Origin: Planctomycetota bacterium
Lineage (GTDB): Bacteria; Planctomycetota; Phycisphaerae; UBA1845
Assembly (NCBI GenBank): GCA_016200265.1
Contig: JACQFE010000064.1
Span: forward strand, 1-58,119
DNA: 58,119 bases
Direction of reading: 5' to 3'
The notes under the pieces are model-generated. The model saw only the letters and a program-made list of their open reading frames with translations. It made no database searches and was not told the DNA's origin. This document shows, piece by piece, positions 27,421 through 37,393 of this stretch. Made by a program: the position numbers and the translations under genes. Numbering within the stretch: the stretch's first letter is position 1; each line of letters starts with the position of its first letter.

Positions 27421-28170
27421 CTAATCCTTGGCCAATGCGTTGACCACATCGTCCGATATGTCGGAGTTGGAATAGACGGATTGCACGTCGTCCTGCTCTT
27501 CGAGGGCATCAATCAGGCGCATGATCTTGCGGGCGTGCTCCAGGTCGAGCGACATCGGTGTATTCGCAATCATGGCCAAGTCCGCGGATTGGACGGTGAT
27601 GCCCGCCCTTTCGAGCCCATGTTTGACGTGGTGAAATTCCTCCGGCGAACAGGTGATCTCATAGATGTGCTCGGACGTGCTGACATCGTCGGCGCCGGCC
27701 TCAAGGGCAAGCTCCATCATGCGGTCTTCCGGGGCCTGATCGCGATTAACGACGATGGATCCTTTCTGGGTAAATTGGAATGCAACGCAATTGGGGCTTC
27801 CAAGGCTTCCACCGGCCCGCTCAAAAATTTTCTTGATCTCCGCGCTGGTGCGGGCGCGATTGTCCGTAAGTACGCGTGCCATGATCGCGACACCGCCCGA
27901 ACCATACCCTTCGTAGTGAAGTTCCTCGTAGCTTTCGCCTTCCAGCTCGCCAGTGCCTTTCTTGATCGCCTTCTCGATGGTGTCCTTAGGCATGTTCTCG
28001 GATTTGGCCTTGTCGATCGCCAGGCGAAGCTTGGGATTGTCGTTGGGATTCCCGCCGCTCTTGGCGGCCATGGTGATGGCCCGCGCGCACTTGCTCCAGG
28101 ATTTCCCACGCCGCGAATCAAGCAAGGCCTTCTTATGCTTGATCGTTGACCATTTCGAGTGTCCGGACAT
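27421..28170 (-). CDS. YebC/PmpR family DNA-binding regulator
   Basis: 249 aa, typical length. The start MSGHSKWSTIKHKK, the NPKLRLAIDKAKSENMPKDTIEKAI segment and YEGYGSGGVAIMARVLTDN are diagnostic. Within the N-terminal domain the usual ARRGKIFTKL-type motif reads SRRGKSWSKC. Family knowledge: transcriptional regulators in some bacteria; related members act in translation of proline stretches. Ribosome site AAAGG lies just before the ATG. It follows the giant TPR gene on the same strand by 51 bases; that gap is full of TTGACGTTTT-like words. Confidence 0.93.
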   Translation of the reverse strand: MSGHSKWSTIKHKKALLDSRRGKSWSKCARAITMAAKSGGNPNDNPKLRLAIDKAKSENMPKDTIEKAIKKGTGELEGESYEELHYEGYGSGGVAIMARVLTDNRARTSAEIKKIFERAGGSLGSPNCVAFQFTQKGSIVVNRDQAPEDRMMELALEAGADDVSTSEHIYEITCSPEEFHHVKHGLERAGITVQSADLAMIANTPMSLDLEHARKIMRLIDALEEQDDVQSVYSNSDISDDVVNALAKD

Positions 28171-28221
28171 GGCGACCTTTTACCTTTAAATTGACGTTTT
28201 GACGTCTTGATTTTTTGACGA

Positions 28222-31200
28222 TTACTGCTTTTCCGCGAGCGAAGCGACGGGAACATCGCCGCCGCTCTTGGCCGCTTCGATCTTCTTGGGCGTCACGTCG
28301 CGGACGCGTTTCTCATCGTCGTTGACGAATTCCTCATCCTTTCGTTGTTCGGCAAGCCGCACGGCTTCAATCCAGTGCTCAATGGCTCCCGCGGCATCCT
28401 TCAGCCGCCAAAGGCAATCGCCAAGGTGGTCCTGAATCACCGGGTCTTTTCCGTGCAACGGACCCACTCGGTACCCGTTGAAGCCACGACTGAGCCATTT
28501 CCTTGCTTCTTCGAACGCGCTTCGTTTGTACAACAGCCATCCATACGTGTCGAGGTAGGCGGCCTGGAGCGGGTCTCTGGCCACGGCCGATCGAATCAGC
28601 GGCTCCGCTTCGTTCAATCGTTCGCCTCGGTCAATCCACAAATACGCAAGATCATTCCCAATGGAGACGGCACGACGCGAATTTTGCGAGGCCGTGGAAT
28701 GAGCCTCTTCCAGCACTCGGGAAGTCTGCTCTTCGTTGCCCTGCTCGCGGTAACACGTCGAAAGATCGGTCAGAAACTCCGCGCGAAGGTCCGGGTTGGT
28801 AATGCCCTGCAGCCACTGTGTCAGTGCCAACTCGGCTTCTCGAAATCGTCTGTCAGCGATCATCTCCGCCGCAATCTGGTGTCGCAGGAAGAAGATTCGA
28901 TTCTGCAGGCTCTCAGGCGCCCACGGTTCATTCGGACGGCGTGCCAGTTCTTCGTCGCTTGCCCGCTCCATCGGCCGATGCCCGCCTTCCCCCATGGTGC
29001 GAAACAACGAAGCGGCCTCATCCACGAGACTCTCCAGATACTCGATGCATTCCGCATGTCGTTTCGCAACGGCGAGATGCGCGACAATCCGGTTTTGGTA
29101 GACCTCCCTTTTGGAGGTTTGGAGCAATCGCCGCCTCGCGATTTCGATCGCGTCGTCGAGGCGGTTGGACGCAGCGAGTTCCATGATCAGGTACATGACC
29201 GCCTGATCGTTGTCGGGATCCTCATCCACCCATTCAAGAGCATACTGCATGGCCCGCTCATGTCTCTTGGCCGCGTGCAGGGCTTGAACGACGTCCTCGC
29301 GAACGCCCGGCTCATGCGGCGAAAGTTTATAAAGCTCTTCCGCTGCGATGACGGCCTGGGCCGGTTGGTCATTACTGATGTACGCATCAACCAAACTATC
29401 TCGCCAGGAAAAATCATGATCATCCGGTGATTCATCGATCCACTTCCTGAGTTGTTCAACAAGCAGGTTCCCTTGTCCGGCCTGATTGAGCGTGGCGATG
29501 ATCGCTCGTCGAAATTCGTTTTTCGTCGTGCTTCCGGCGTCGGCTTGAGCTTCTTGCTCAGTTGCAATCGCCAATGCACGATTGAAGTCATTGATCACCC
29601 AATACAAGCGAATCAACGCCTGACGCCAAGGCTGCCGATTCGGGCGGCGCTTGAGCAATTCATTTAATTGGACGGCGGCATCTTCATATCGAAGCAATGC
29701 TTCCTCTGTGCGAATGACGCCGAACGCGGCGTCTTCATTGTTCGGATCCAACTTCAGGGCATTCTGATAGGCATCCCGCTGCTTTTCGGGTTGATCGTCG
29801 TCATAGGTATCCGCCACTGCCAACCAGGTCGCGGCGTCCGCGGGACCGGTTTCAATCGCCTTCAGCAGCGCGGTCCGGCGTGCCTCCGGGTCGGAATTGA
29901 GCTGTGGATCGAGGAACGCGTTGCATCGCGCAATCGTGCAGGGATTGCTGGAGACGCGACGAAGCTCTTCGGTCTCCTCAACCGCCGCATCCCGCTTACG
30001 TTCATTGACATAGGTCAATGCGAGCAGTTCGTGAGCGGCCTCATTCTTGCGATCCTGGTCGAGCAGAACGCGAAGCTGACGCTGCGCCTGGAGCACGCGA
30101 TTCGAACGGCGATAGATTTGGGCCAGCAAGAGCATGGATTCCGTGTCCGCACGATTGAGCACCGTCGCCCGGCGAAGATGCGCCTCCGCCTGATCCAACT
30201 TGTCCAGTCGCTCCAAGAGCACCCCGCGCACCTGCTCAAGCCAATCAATCGACGTGATCGTATCATCATCAATCGCGACCACGCGCGTGGCGTCATCGTA
30301 CCGATACTGATCCACGAACAATTGACCCAAGGCCGCCCGCCCCGCCGCGAAATCAGCCTTCGCCGCGATGCTCGCCGAAAAATAGGCTTCGGCCTCGCGC
30401 TGCTGACCGGCCGCAAGAGCGAGCCTCCCCAGCACGTAGCATTGTGCAAAGTCGGCGGGATTCGCTTTCTCACTCTTCAAGAGTTCCGCGGCCTGGTCTT
30501 TGGGAATTGCATCCACCAAGACCCGCTCAATTTTCCCGGCATTCTCCAGGTGATGGTCGATATCCTCTGCAACAAGGGTCTTCGCTGCCGACCATTCGGA
30601 CTGCTGGATCAGCATCGCAAGAAGCCTTGTGCGGACTTCGTCGCTGTCCGGATGCTTCGCGAGGAATCCCCGCATCACTTCATTGGCTTCGCGAGGATTC
30701 TTCATGCGAACAAGTACGTCCACCAGGCTCAGCGCAAGCCGCGAATCGTCCGGGCGGCTTTCGACCCGACGCTGGAGATCATTCACAAGCTCATTCAGGC
30801 GGCCCGCCGCATCATAAATGCGATAGGAAAGCACGATGATTTCCGGATCATCCGATGGAATGGAACGCACCGAGTTCAGCGCGTCGTCAAACCGCCCCGC
30901 TCGCATCAGCAGTTCCGCGTAGTGCTTCAGCCTTGCTGCATCGTCGGGATGGGTCGCGACTACAGGAGCCAGAGCATCTGCCGCTTCCGCGACACGACCC
31001 AGCCTCTCCAGCACATTTGCCTTCGCTTCGCCGCCCTGACTGCCGCTCGACTGGACGAGAAGTGAGGCTTCCGTGGAAAGCGAATTCCCTTTGAGACTCT
31101 TCGTGGATTTTTCAAAGAGATCATATTCCCGCAGGGCGGCCTCCAAATATCCCAACGAGACCAGCGACTCCGCAAGGTGGTAGTGAGTGAGCATCGCAAC

Positions 31201-31773
31201 TTCGGAATCGGGCCTGGCGTCGGAGCATAAAAGTGCGGTGCGATATTCCTTCATTGCGGCGGCCACGTCGCTGCTCCGCATCGCGCATTGTGCCAAGATA
31301 TAATGAGGCATCGCCCGATCCGGGTTGCCTTCAATCGCCTTGCCGGCATGGGTTCGGGCTCGCTCGATGTTCCCGGCCTGCCAGTGAAGCGCCGCCAGGG
31401 CCCGCTGAATATCCGGATGGTTCGGTTCAAAGCGGAGCGCCCGCTCCAACTCAATGGCGGCTTCGGTGTATCGCTGATCGCCGATCAGCGTATTGGCGGT
31501 CGCGAGTTGTTTGGAGGCCCGTTCCGAAAGCGGCGTCAGATTGTTCGGAGCAACCGGCTTGACCGGCGCATCGGGAATCTTCTCGAGCGGCATTCTTGCC
31601 TTGGCCGGATCAACGTCCGTGGCAAGTGTACTTTCTGAATTTTGGGTGCGCTTTGACGATGACGTTCGCGTGGGCGTCGAGGCGCCGCCGGACTTGCCGC
31701 CCGCGCAGCCGGAAGCCACGACGACAAGCAAAAGGATCGCCAATGCCGCGCGTCGAATTGTCCAAAGCGTCAT
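28222..31773 (-). CDS. Giant TPR lipoprotein
   Basis: About 1183 aa from the ATG at 31773, giving a clean lipoprotein signal with lipobox VVASGC; an ATG at 31854 and the longer reading from 31917 would bury the signal. Almost the whole mature protein is TPR-like helical pairs (e.g. ALRFEPNHPDIQRALA, ALKLDPNNEDAAFGV, ALEWVDEDPDNDQAV), with a predicted charged C-terminus. Function unknown; large TPR lipoproteins commonly scaffold envelope complexes or polysaccharide export. The gene follows the rbfA/HhH genes closely, so it may be the tail of the nusA-infB transcript. Confidence 0.8.
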   Translation of the reverse strand: MTLWTIRRAALAILLLVVVASGCAGGKSGGASTPTRTSSSKRTQNSESTLATDVDPAKARMPLEKIPDAPVKPVAPNNLTPLSERASKQLATANTLIGDQRYTEAAIELERALRFEPNHPDIQRALAALHWQAGNIERARTHAGKAIEGNPDRAMPHYILAQCAMRSSDVAAAMKEYRTALLCSDARPDSEVAMLTHYHLAESLVSLGYLEAALREYDLFEKSTKSLKGNSLSTEASLLVQSSGSQGGEAKANVLERLGRVAEAADALAPVVATHPDDAARLKHYAELLMRAGRFDDALNSVRSIPSDDPEIIVLSYRIYDAAGRLNELVNDLQRRVESRPDDSRLALSLVDVLVRMKNPREANEVMRGFLAKHPDSDEVRTRLLAMLIQQSEWSAAKTLVAEDIDHHLENAGKIERVLVDAIPKDQAAELLKSEKANPADFAQCYVLGRLALAAGQQREAEAYFSASIAAKADFAAGRAALGQLFVDQYRYDDATRVVAIDDDTITSIDWLEQVRGVLLERLDKLDQAEAHLRRATVLNRADTESMLLLAQIYRRSNRVLQAQRQLRVLLDQDRKNEAAHELLALTYVNERKRDAAVEETEELRRVSSNPCTIARCNAFLDPQLNSDPEARRTALLKAIETGPADAATWLAVADTYDDDQPEKQRDAYQNALKLDPNNEDAAFGVIRTEEALLRYEDAAVQLNELLKRRPNRQPWRQALIRLYWVINDFNRALAIATEQEAQADAGSTTKNEFRRAIIATLNQAGQGNLLVEQLRKWIDESPDDHDFSWRDSLVDAYISNDQPAQAVIAAEELYKLSPHEPGVREDVVQALHAAKRHERAMQYALEWVDEDPDNDQAVMYLIMELAASNRLDDAIEIARRRLLQTSKREVYQNRIVAHLAVAKRHAECIEYLESLVDEAASLFRTMGEGGHRPMERASDEELARRPNEPWAPESLQNRIFFLRHQIAAEMIADRRFREAELALTQWLQGITNPDLRAEFLTDLSTCYREQGNEEQTSRVLEEAHSTASQNSRRAVSIGNDLAYLWIDRGERLNEAEPLIRSAVARDPLQAAYLDTYGWLLYKRSAFEEARKWLSRGFNGYRVGPLHGKDPVIQDHLGDCLWRLKDAAGAIEHWIEAVRLAEQRKDEEFVNDDEKRVRDVTPKKIEAAKSGGDVPVASLAEKQ

Positions 31774-31858
31774 GGAAATCAATGCTCCGCCGGGGTTGCC
31801 AAACGGATCACGAACATCCGACTGGAACGCCTTGTGTTTCAGATTGAATTTCATGGAA

Positions 31859-32524
31859 TCAACGGCCGGCACTTTTCTTCTTCGACGACTTTTTCGTCTT
31901 TGGTGAGTCGCTCCCAATGCGTTTCGTTACAACCGTTTGCAAGATCACGCAGAACCGCCGGGCATCGGAAGCACCAATATGTCTTTCAAGAAACGCCTGC
32001 ACCTCGCCGCGCGTCGCCGAAGCGTGAACCAGATCGGCGTCCTTCAGTGCCTGCCACTGGCGATCGTCAATGGGTATGGAATGCCCGCCAAGACTCCACA
32101 GCATCACCCCGGCGGCGGCAAAGTCGTCCACGCCCTTCAGCGCTTCAAGATATTGACGAGCCTCCCGTCGGCCCAGATTCTTCAGCCGTTCCAGCGAAAT
32201 CTTATGCTCTCGCTCATACACGGATTGCAGGGCCTGAACCAGCCGCTGACTGGATGTCAATCCATCTGGAAAATTGTCGCCCAGCAGACGATGCAACTCC
32301 GCGGGGAGCGAAACACGCACTTCGTTCCAATCAATCGCCTGCTCAAGAATGCGATCAATCGCCTGTTGGGCACGGTTGTGGCCGGCGGAACCTCCGAAAA
32401 TCCCCAGCGCCAATCGGCGAACCGGGTCGTCGTTCTCCTCCGAAACTTCCGGGTCACGAACGAGCAGCTTCCACCGCTGATAGGCCTTTTTCAGGCGCGA
32501 AGCGTACAGAGTGCCGTCCTTCAT
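31859..32524 (-). CDS. HhH-GPD/endonuclease III-like protein (tentative)
   Basis: 221 aa. Residues ~95-190 follow the layout of the helix-hairpin-helix glycosylase fold: YEREHKISLERLKNLGR..., then YLEALKGVDDFAAAGVMLW at the place of the LxxLPGVGxxTA hairpin, then IPIDDRQWQAL where the VDxHVxR segment normally is. The usual catalytic Lys and the C-terminal 4Fe-4S cysteines are absent; the tail is Lys/Ser-rich (KKSSKKKS). Resemblance is weak and my own reading. Its start overlaps the rbfA stop by four bases (ATGA), so the two are coupled. Might be an inactive DNA- or RNA-binding relative. Confidence 0.5.
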   Translation of the reverse strand: MKDGTLYASRLKKAYQRWKLLVRDPEVSEENDDPVRRLALGIFGGSAGHNRAQQAIDRILEQAIDWNEVRVSLPAELHRLLGDNFPDGLTSSQRLVQALQSVYEREHKISLERLKNLGRREARQYLEALKGVDDFAAAGVMLWSLGGHSIPIDDRQWQALKDADLVHASATRGEVQAFLERHIGASDARRFCVILQTVVTKRIGSDSPKTKKSSKKKSAGR

Positions 32525-33018
32525 TCCGCGCCTCCATCGTCTTGGCTTTCGGAGCCGGCATCAACAGATGCCCGGGGCTCCCCTTCTTCACTCAAGGCCT
32601 CACTTCCATTCCGCGAATCAGACTCCTCGACAGGCGAGTTTTTTGCCTCTCGTTCTTCGATCAATCTGCGGTTCTCGTCCAGAAGCCGCATCGTGGCTTT
32701 TACTTTCTTGGCGACATCATCAACGCTGAAGCGGAGTTCGGGGCATTGACGCATCGTCAATTCCCTGGCCACAATCCGCTGCACGAACCCCGAAGCATGA
32801 CGCAATGCGGATAAGGTCTCCGCTTCGGCCGTGCCCTCGCCAAGAACCGTGAAGAACACATTCGCGATCGTCAAATCGGGGCTCATCTCAACGCGCGAAA
32901 CCGTAGTGAGCGGGGCGATTCGAGGATCGCTCAGTTTGCGCGTGATGGCCTCGCTGACGATTTCCTGAATCAGTGAGGCCACTCGTTCTTTGCGGTACGG
33001 TCGCATGAAGTCATCCAT
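32521..33018 (-). CDS. rbfA: Ribosome-binding factor A
   Basis: 165 aa. The KH-like RbfA core is residues ~1-115: RPYRKERVASLIQEIVSEAI..., DPRIAPLTTVSRVEMSPDL, ANVFFTVLG, and the PELRFSVDD near residue 95. It assists 30S subunit maturation. The C-terminal ~45 residues form an acidic, low-complexity extension. Nine bases separate its start from the DUF503 stop; it stands in the usual nusA-infB-rbfA order. Confidence 0.92.
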   Translation of the reverse strand: MDDFMRPYRKERVASLIQEIVSEAITRKLSDPRIAPLTTVSRVEMSPDLTIANVFFTVLGEGTAEAETLSALRHASGFVQRIVARELTMRQCPELRFSVDDVAKKVKATMRLLDENRRLIEEREAKNSPVEESDSRNGSEALSEEGEPRASVDAGSESQDDGGAE

Positions 33019-33027
33019 TCGAAACGA

Positions 33028-33309
33028 CTAAAAAATCTCCCGTTCATAATCGAGCAACGTGAGCCCGCCCGTCACTCGCGACAAATCCACAATTTTGTCA
33101 AACAACGAATGCACGGCCCGGGATTCCGTATTGACCGTGGTGATCCCCAATTGGCATCGCTTCGGAGAATCCGTGTGACCGACTTCCGTGACGGCCACAT
33201 TAAAACGGTTTCGTAATCTCTCCACGAAGCTCCGAACCACACTTCGCTTTTCTTTCAGGGTCCGCGCCTCCAGCAGAGCCAACTCCATTCGCAGCACGCC
33301 CACCGTCAT
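33028..33309 (-). CDS. DUF503 (YlxP-like) protein
   Basis: 93 aa. MTVGVLRMELALLEARTLKEKR is the typical DUF503 start, and FNVAVTEVGHTD (residues ~36-47) the conserved middle. In many bacteria this small protein lies between infB and rbfA, as here, so a ribosome-related role is likely but unproven. Its start overlaps the stop of the preceding zinc-ribbon gene (ATGA-type overlap). Confidence 0.88.
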   Translation of the reverse strand: MTVGVLRMELALLEARTLKEKRSVVRSFVERLRNRFNVAVTEVGHTDSPKRCQLGITTVNTESRAVHSLFDKIVDLSRVTGGLTLLDYEREIF

Positions 33310-34448
33310 GGCGCTTTGTCGCGAACCACCCGTTGGGTGAAAGCCCCATCATAAATGCCAATGCTGAACAGTCGCACCTTGCGATCCGCGGTCATATAGG
33401 GAATGACTCCGATGCGATTCAGCGCCTGGAGCACAAAGGGCTGGTCCGACGGCGTCACCTCGTAGTACATCAACTCGTTGCGGACATTTTGCTCGTCGAA
33501 TTCATAATTCTTCGTCGCCGGAACACAATCCCGCACCATGGGCTCAACGGAGAAGGCCTTCGGATCACCCAGCGGTATCCGGGGCAGGAAGAGGGCGCGT
33601 ACGCCTTTCCCCTGGCCGCCGCGGAGAACAACGCCGCGATACTGACGAACGAGATACAACTGATCTTCGGTCTCGGCCACAAAGAATGCGGCCGCATCGT
33701 CAGGCACAAAGTACTCCTCCAGCGCCTGCTTTCTCGCTTCATCCGAGGCGTGTTCGATCGCACGGCGAAGGTTCACGTAATTTCGATAGTTGCTCAAACC
33801 CGGATCGTTCCACGCCAGAGCCACTTCCACGACGTATTTTCCATCAGGCAAGCGCGGGGAGTCCGCATTGGCCTTGAAGCTTTGGACGTTCGCTGTGAAC
33901 ATGATGCGGCCCGACGCAGGAGCTTTGGACTCCTCCGCAATGTATGCCTGTGCACCCGGCGGCGTGGAAGCCACATACAATCCGACCGGCCGAACATCGG
34001 CGATGAGTCCCAGTCCCTTGCCCCCGCCACTGGGAGCTGATGACGGTGACGGCCCCTGCCCTCTTCGCTGGACCGGCTGAGGGTTCGTGGGTTCCGGGGA
34101 TTTGAACCAAGGTTGTCCTTTGATCATGGGTATGATAAATCGCACGCTCACTACATAGACGATGCTGAACAACAGGGCGGCATAACACATTCGCACAATG
34201 ACGGGAAACGGATTGAACTCGCCGGGCTTGTGCGCACGCTTCGCTCTCGACCATTGCCACTTCCGTTTTCGCGGCGATTCCGCGACGGCCGACGATTGAT
34301 CCACCTCGTTGAAAAGAAAGCTAAGGTCGTCCCGGTCGGTCTGCGGAACGTTCGCGTTCCGACCGCAATAGGAGCAGCGCACGACGTTTCCCGCGTCGCT
34401 GTCCTTCGCCCGAACCGTGTGCCCGCATTCCGCTTTGAACTCAATCAT
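33306..34448 (-). CDS. Zinc-ribbon membrane protein of the infB-rbfA cluster
   Basis: About 380 aa from the ATG at 34448; in-frame ATGs at 34466 and 34508 are alternatives. The N-terminal ribbon has CGH...CSYC (ECGHTVRAKDSD...VRCSYCGRN), a single membrane helix follows around residues 86-105, and the large C-terminal part (~160-380) is a soluble unknown domain containing many charged residues and no catalytic motif I know. It is inserted between infB (122 bases upstream) and DUF503. The ribbon/TM layout resembles the protein at 14077-14649. Function unknown. Confidence 0.7.
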   Translation of the reverse strand: MIEFKAECGHTVRAKDSDAGNVVRCSYCGRNANVPQTDRDDLSFLFNEVDQSSAVAESPRKRKWQWSRAKRAHKPGEFNPFPVIVRMCYAALLFSIVYVVSVRFIIPMIKGQPWFKSPEPTNPQPVQRRGQGPSPSSAPSGGGKGLGLIADVRPVGLYVASTPPGAQAYIAEESKAPASGRIMFTANVQSFKANADSPRLPDGKYVVEVALAWNDPGLSNYRNYVNLRRAIEHASDEARKQALEEYFVPDDAAAFFVAETEDQLYLVRQYRGVVLRGGQGKGVRALFLPRIPLGDPKAFSVEPMVRDCVPATKNYEFDEQNVRNELMYYEVTPSDQPFVLQALNRIGVIPYMTADRKVRLFSIGIYDGAFTQRVVRDKAP

Positions 34449-34569
34449 CGCCTGCAACCTGATCATTACGCCGGGCGACTTTGATGCGCGTTTCGATTGC
34501 CGTGACAAGTCGAGTAAGGCGGCCGAAAGCTGCGACGCCGAACTCTTGGATCCACCGCTTCATTGCGCG

Positions 34570-37335
34570 TTACAACGTTCGCGCGATTTTCTCGACGACG
34601 TACGTCTCAATGACGTCGCCTTCATGAACATCCTCAAAGCCTTCCAACCGGATTCCACATTCCATTCCCGCGCGCACTTCGCGCACATCATCCTTCAGAT
34701 GGCGCAGCGACGAAATGCGACCGCCTTCCCGCACGACAGCGCCGTCGCGAATGACCTTGGCGAGGTGATTGCGCTCCACGGTCCCCTGTGTGACGTAACA
34801 GCCCGCCACCAGACCCACTTTGCTCACCCGGAAGACCTGGCGAACGTTCACCGTGGCCTTGGATTCGATTCGCTCTTCCGGCGTGAGCATGCCCGACAAC
34901 GCCTTGCGAATTTCGTCACAGACATCATAAATCACCCGGTACGGGCGGATTTCCACGCCGTGTTGTTCGGCCAGTTTCTTTGCTCCCGACGAGGCATCCA
35001 TCCGAAATGCGACAATGATTCCATCGCAAGCCGCGGCGAGCAACACGTCGCTGTCGTTCACGGCCCCCACCGCCGCATGTCGAATGGTCAATCGAACTTC
35101 ATCCGAGGGGAGCTCAGCCAATGCATGCTTCAGGGCGGCCAGGCTGCCATCGACATCCGCCTTGATGATGATGTTGAGTTCCGGCACTTCCTCCCTGTCG
35201 CGACGCTTGAACATCTCTTCAAGTGACTTCGCCTTGCGAGTCAGCGTCCGTCCCGTTTCCACGCGAATTTGTTTCGTACGCGCGGCAATCTCCTTGGCTC
35301 GCGGAGTGGATTCCACCACATAAAACCGGTCTCCCGCAGAAGGGATGTCATCCAGGCCCCATACTTCCGCCGGAACTCCCGGACCTGCCGCGCTCAGTTT
35401 CGCACCGCGATCGTTATGAAGCGCTCGAATTTTGCCGTACGCGTTACCGCAAACGACAATGTCGCCGACCTTGAGCGTTCCCTCTTGCACCAGAACTCGC
35501 GCCACCGGGCCTGCGCCAAGCTTCATTTCCGCGTCAATCGTCGTGCCTCTGGCGGGCAGCGTGGGATCAGCCTTTAACTCCAGGAGACTCGACAAATCCG
35601 CCAGATGCTCGACCAATTCGGTGATGCCCTCACCGGTTGTCGCAGACGTGGGAATGACGTCAACTTCACCACCCCACTCGCTCGGGCTCAGCCCATGCTC
35701 CGAAAGCTGTCCGTAAATCTTCAATTTGTTCTGATCGCCAAGATCAATTTTGTTCAGAGCCACAACCACCGGAACCTTGGCCGCCTGTGCGTGGTGAATC
35801 GCCTCGACCGTCTGAGGCATGATTCCATCGTTCGCAGCAACCACGAGCACGACAACATCCGTGAGCTGCGCCCCGCGGGCCCGCATCGCCGTAAACGCCT
35901 GATGCCCCGGAGTATCCAGGAGCGTCACCGGGCCGTGCGCCGTTTGAATATGATACGCGCCGATGTGCTGCGTGATTCCGCCGTCTTCACCGGCCGCCAC
36001 CGTCGTCTCCCGAATCGCATCCAGTAGACTTGTCTTCCCGTGATCCACGTGCCCCAGCATCGCCACTACCGGCGGACGCGGCGCCAGTGCATGACGCTCG
36101 CGTTTCGCAAATTCATGCTCAAGTTCGTCGAGCAGGGATTGCATCGGCACCACTTCCAGCTCGATGCCAAAATGCAACGCCAAAAGCTGGGCCGTATCCG
36201 TCGGAAGGATCATGTTGACGTTGCCGGCAATGCCGTGCTCGTCACGAAGAATCTTGAAGAGCTGCAGAAAGTTGATGCCGGTCTCCCCACAGAATTCCTT
36301 CATCCGCACGGGTTCATGGACCGTGGCCTTGGTCTTGGGGCCGGCGGGCGCAGATTGTGACGAACCCGGGGTCGTGACCCGACGGCGATGGATCCGCCGA
36401 CCCGTTGCTCCCGCAAGACGTTCCTTGCGCTCGGCAAGATCGCGGTCTCTCCATTCGAGTAGCTGGTCACCAGCCTCCGCAACACGCCCGCCTGCCTTTC
36501 TCGACGCAGGGGCGCCCTTGCGTTTCGGGCTTGTGGCTTCTTCTCCCAATGGACTCGCGGATTCATAATGTCGTTGGCGACTTCGGCCTGGCCCTTCAGG
36601 AATTCGACCCGGTAGCGGTGGCTGACCGGGACCGCTTGGCCTGCGCGGCGGCGGACGGACGTCCCGCGACGGCGCCTCATAACGAACCACACGCGGACCT
36701 TGCAATTTGGCCGCTGCCGGAACATTCTGAGGCCCGGCTGGAGCAATGACAGGAGGCGGCGCGGGCGCGGGAACCGGCTTCACTTCGGGAACGCGAACCG
36801 GCGTCACTTCCGTAACCTTTGTGCCTTTGGGTTTCGTTTCAGCCGGAGGAGCGACACGTTGCGCAGGCTCGGCAATGACTGGACTTGGAACTTCCACGAC
36901 CGGCGGCGGTCCCGCGGTCGAATGCTTGGGAGCTGCAATGGGCGGCGGCGCGGAAACCGCCAACTCGCTCACCGTGACAGACGGACGTTCCGTGATTTCC
37001 TCGTGGATTTCCTGGTCCGGTGCAACTTCGATATCGGCCGGCTCTTCGGCAACTTCCACTGCGACGCCCGTGTCATCACCATCCGCCTCATGAACGGTTT
37101 TTTTCCCGCGACGAAGCCTCTTTAGATCAATGCGCTCCGCAGTTTCCACGACGTTCTCATGCCGACCTTCGCTGAACCATTCGAGAATCGTCGCCTTGAG
37201 CCCCGCACTAAGCGTCGACATGTGATTCTTGACGTTTTCGATGCCTTCGGCCTTACACTTGTCAATAATGACCTTGCTGGGAACGTTCAGTTCCTTTGCA
37301 AGTAAATGAACTCGTGTGGTTTCCGCCAAGTGCAA
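34570..37335 (-). CDS. infB: Translation initiation factor IF-2
   Basis: 921 aa. N-terminal IF2_N-type domain (HLLAKELNVPSKVIIDKCKAEG), then a ~250-residue Pro/Ala/Arg-rich linker, a second IF2_N-like stretch (~342-400), and the G domain: G1 GHVDHGKT (428-435), G3 DTPGH (474-478), G4 NKID (528-531). Domains II-IV follow, ending VIETYVVEKIARTL. It brings initiator tRNA to the 30S subunit and promotes subunit joining. The long linker is typical of larger bacterial IF-2. It follows nusA by 58 bases. Confidence 0.97.
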   Translation of the reverse strand: MHLAETTRVHLLAKELNVPSKVIIDKCKAEGIENVKNHMSTLSAGLKATILEWFSEGRHENVVETAERIDLKRLRRGKKTVHEADGDDTGVAVEVAEEPADIEVAPDQEIHEEITERPSVTVSELAVSAPPPIAAPKHSTAGPPPVVEVPSPVIAEPAQRVAPPAETKPKGTKVTEVTPVRVPEVKPVPAPAPPPVIAPAGPQNVPAAAKLQGPRVVRYEAPSRDVRPPPRRPSGPGQPPLPGRIPEGPGRSRQRHYESASPLGEEATSPKRKGAPASRKAGGRVAEAGDQLLEWRDRDLAERKERLAGATGRRIHRRRVTTPGSSQSAPAGPKTKATVHEPVRMKEFCGETGINFLQLFKILRDEHGIAGNVNMILPTDTAQLLALHFGIELEVVPMQSLLDELEHEFAKRERHALAPRPPVVAMLGHVDHGKTSLLDAIRETTVAAGEDGGITQHIGAYHIQTAHGPVTLLDTPGHQAFTAMRARGAQLTDVVVLVVAANDGIMPQTVEAIHHAQAAKVPVVVALNKIDLGDQNKLKIYGQLSEHGLSPSEWGGEVDVIPTSATTGEGITELVEHLADLSSLLELKADPTLPARGTTIDAEMKLGAGPVARVLVQEGTLKVGDIVVCGNAYGKIRALHNDRGAKLSAAGPGVPAEVWGLDDIPSAGDRFYVVESTPRAKEIAARTKQIRVETGRTLTRKAKSLEEMFKRRDREEVPELNIIIKADVDGSLAALKHALAELPSDEVRLTIRHAAVGAVNDSDVLLAAACDGIIVAFRMDASSGAKKLAEQHGVEIRPYRVIYDVCDEIRKALSGMLTPEERIESKATVNVRQVFRVSKVGLVAGCYVTQGTVERNHLAKVIRDGAVVREGGRISSLRHLKDDVREVRAGMECGIRLEGFEDVHEGDVIETYVVEKIARTL

Positions 37336-37393
37336 GTCTCCGGCCTATTTCAAAGAGTCCGCAATGGATGCGGGTTTGTAAATCAATCAATCC

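Noticed and set aside
27376..28149. 257-codon frame opposite the YebC gene
   Set aside because: Antisense of a conserved YebC gene; no ribosome site or domain.
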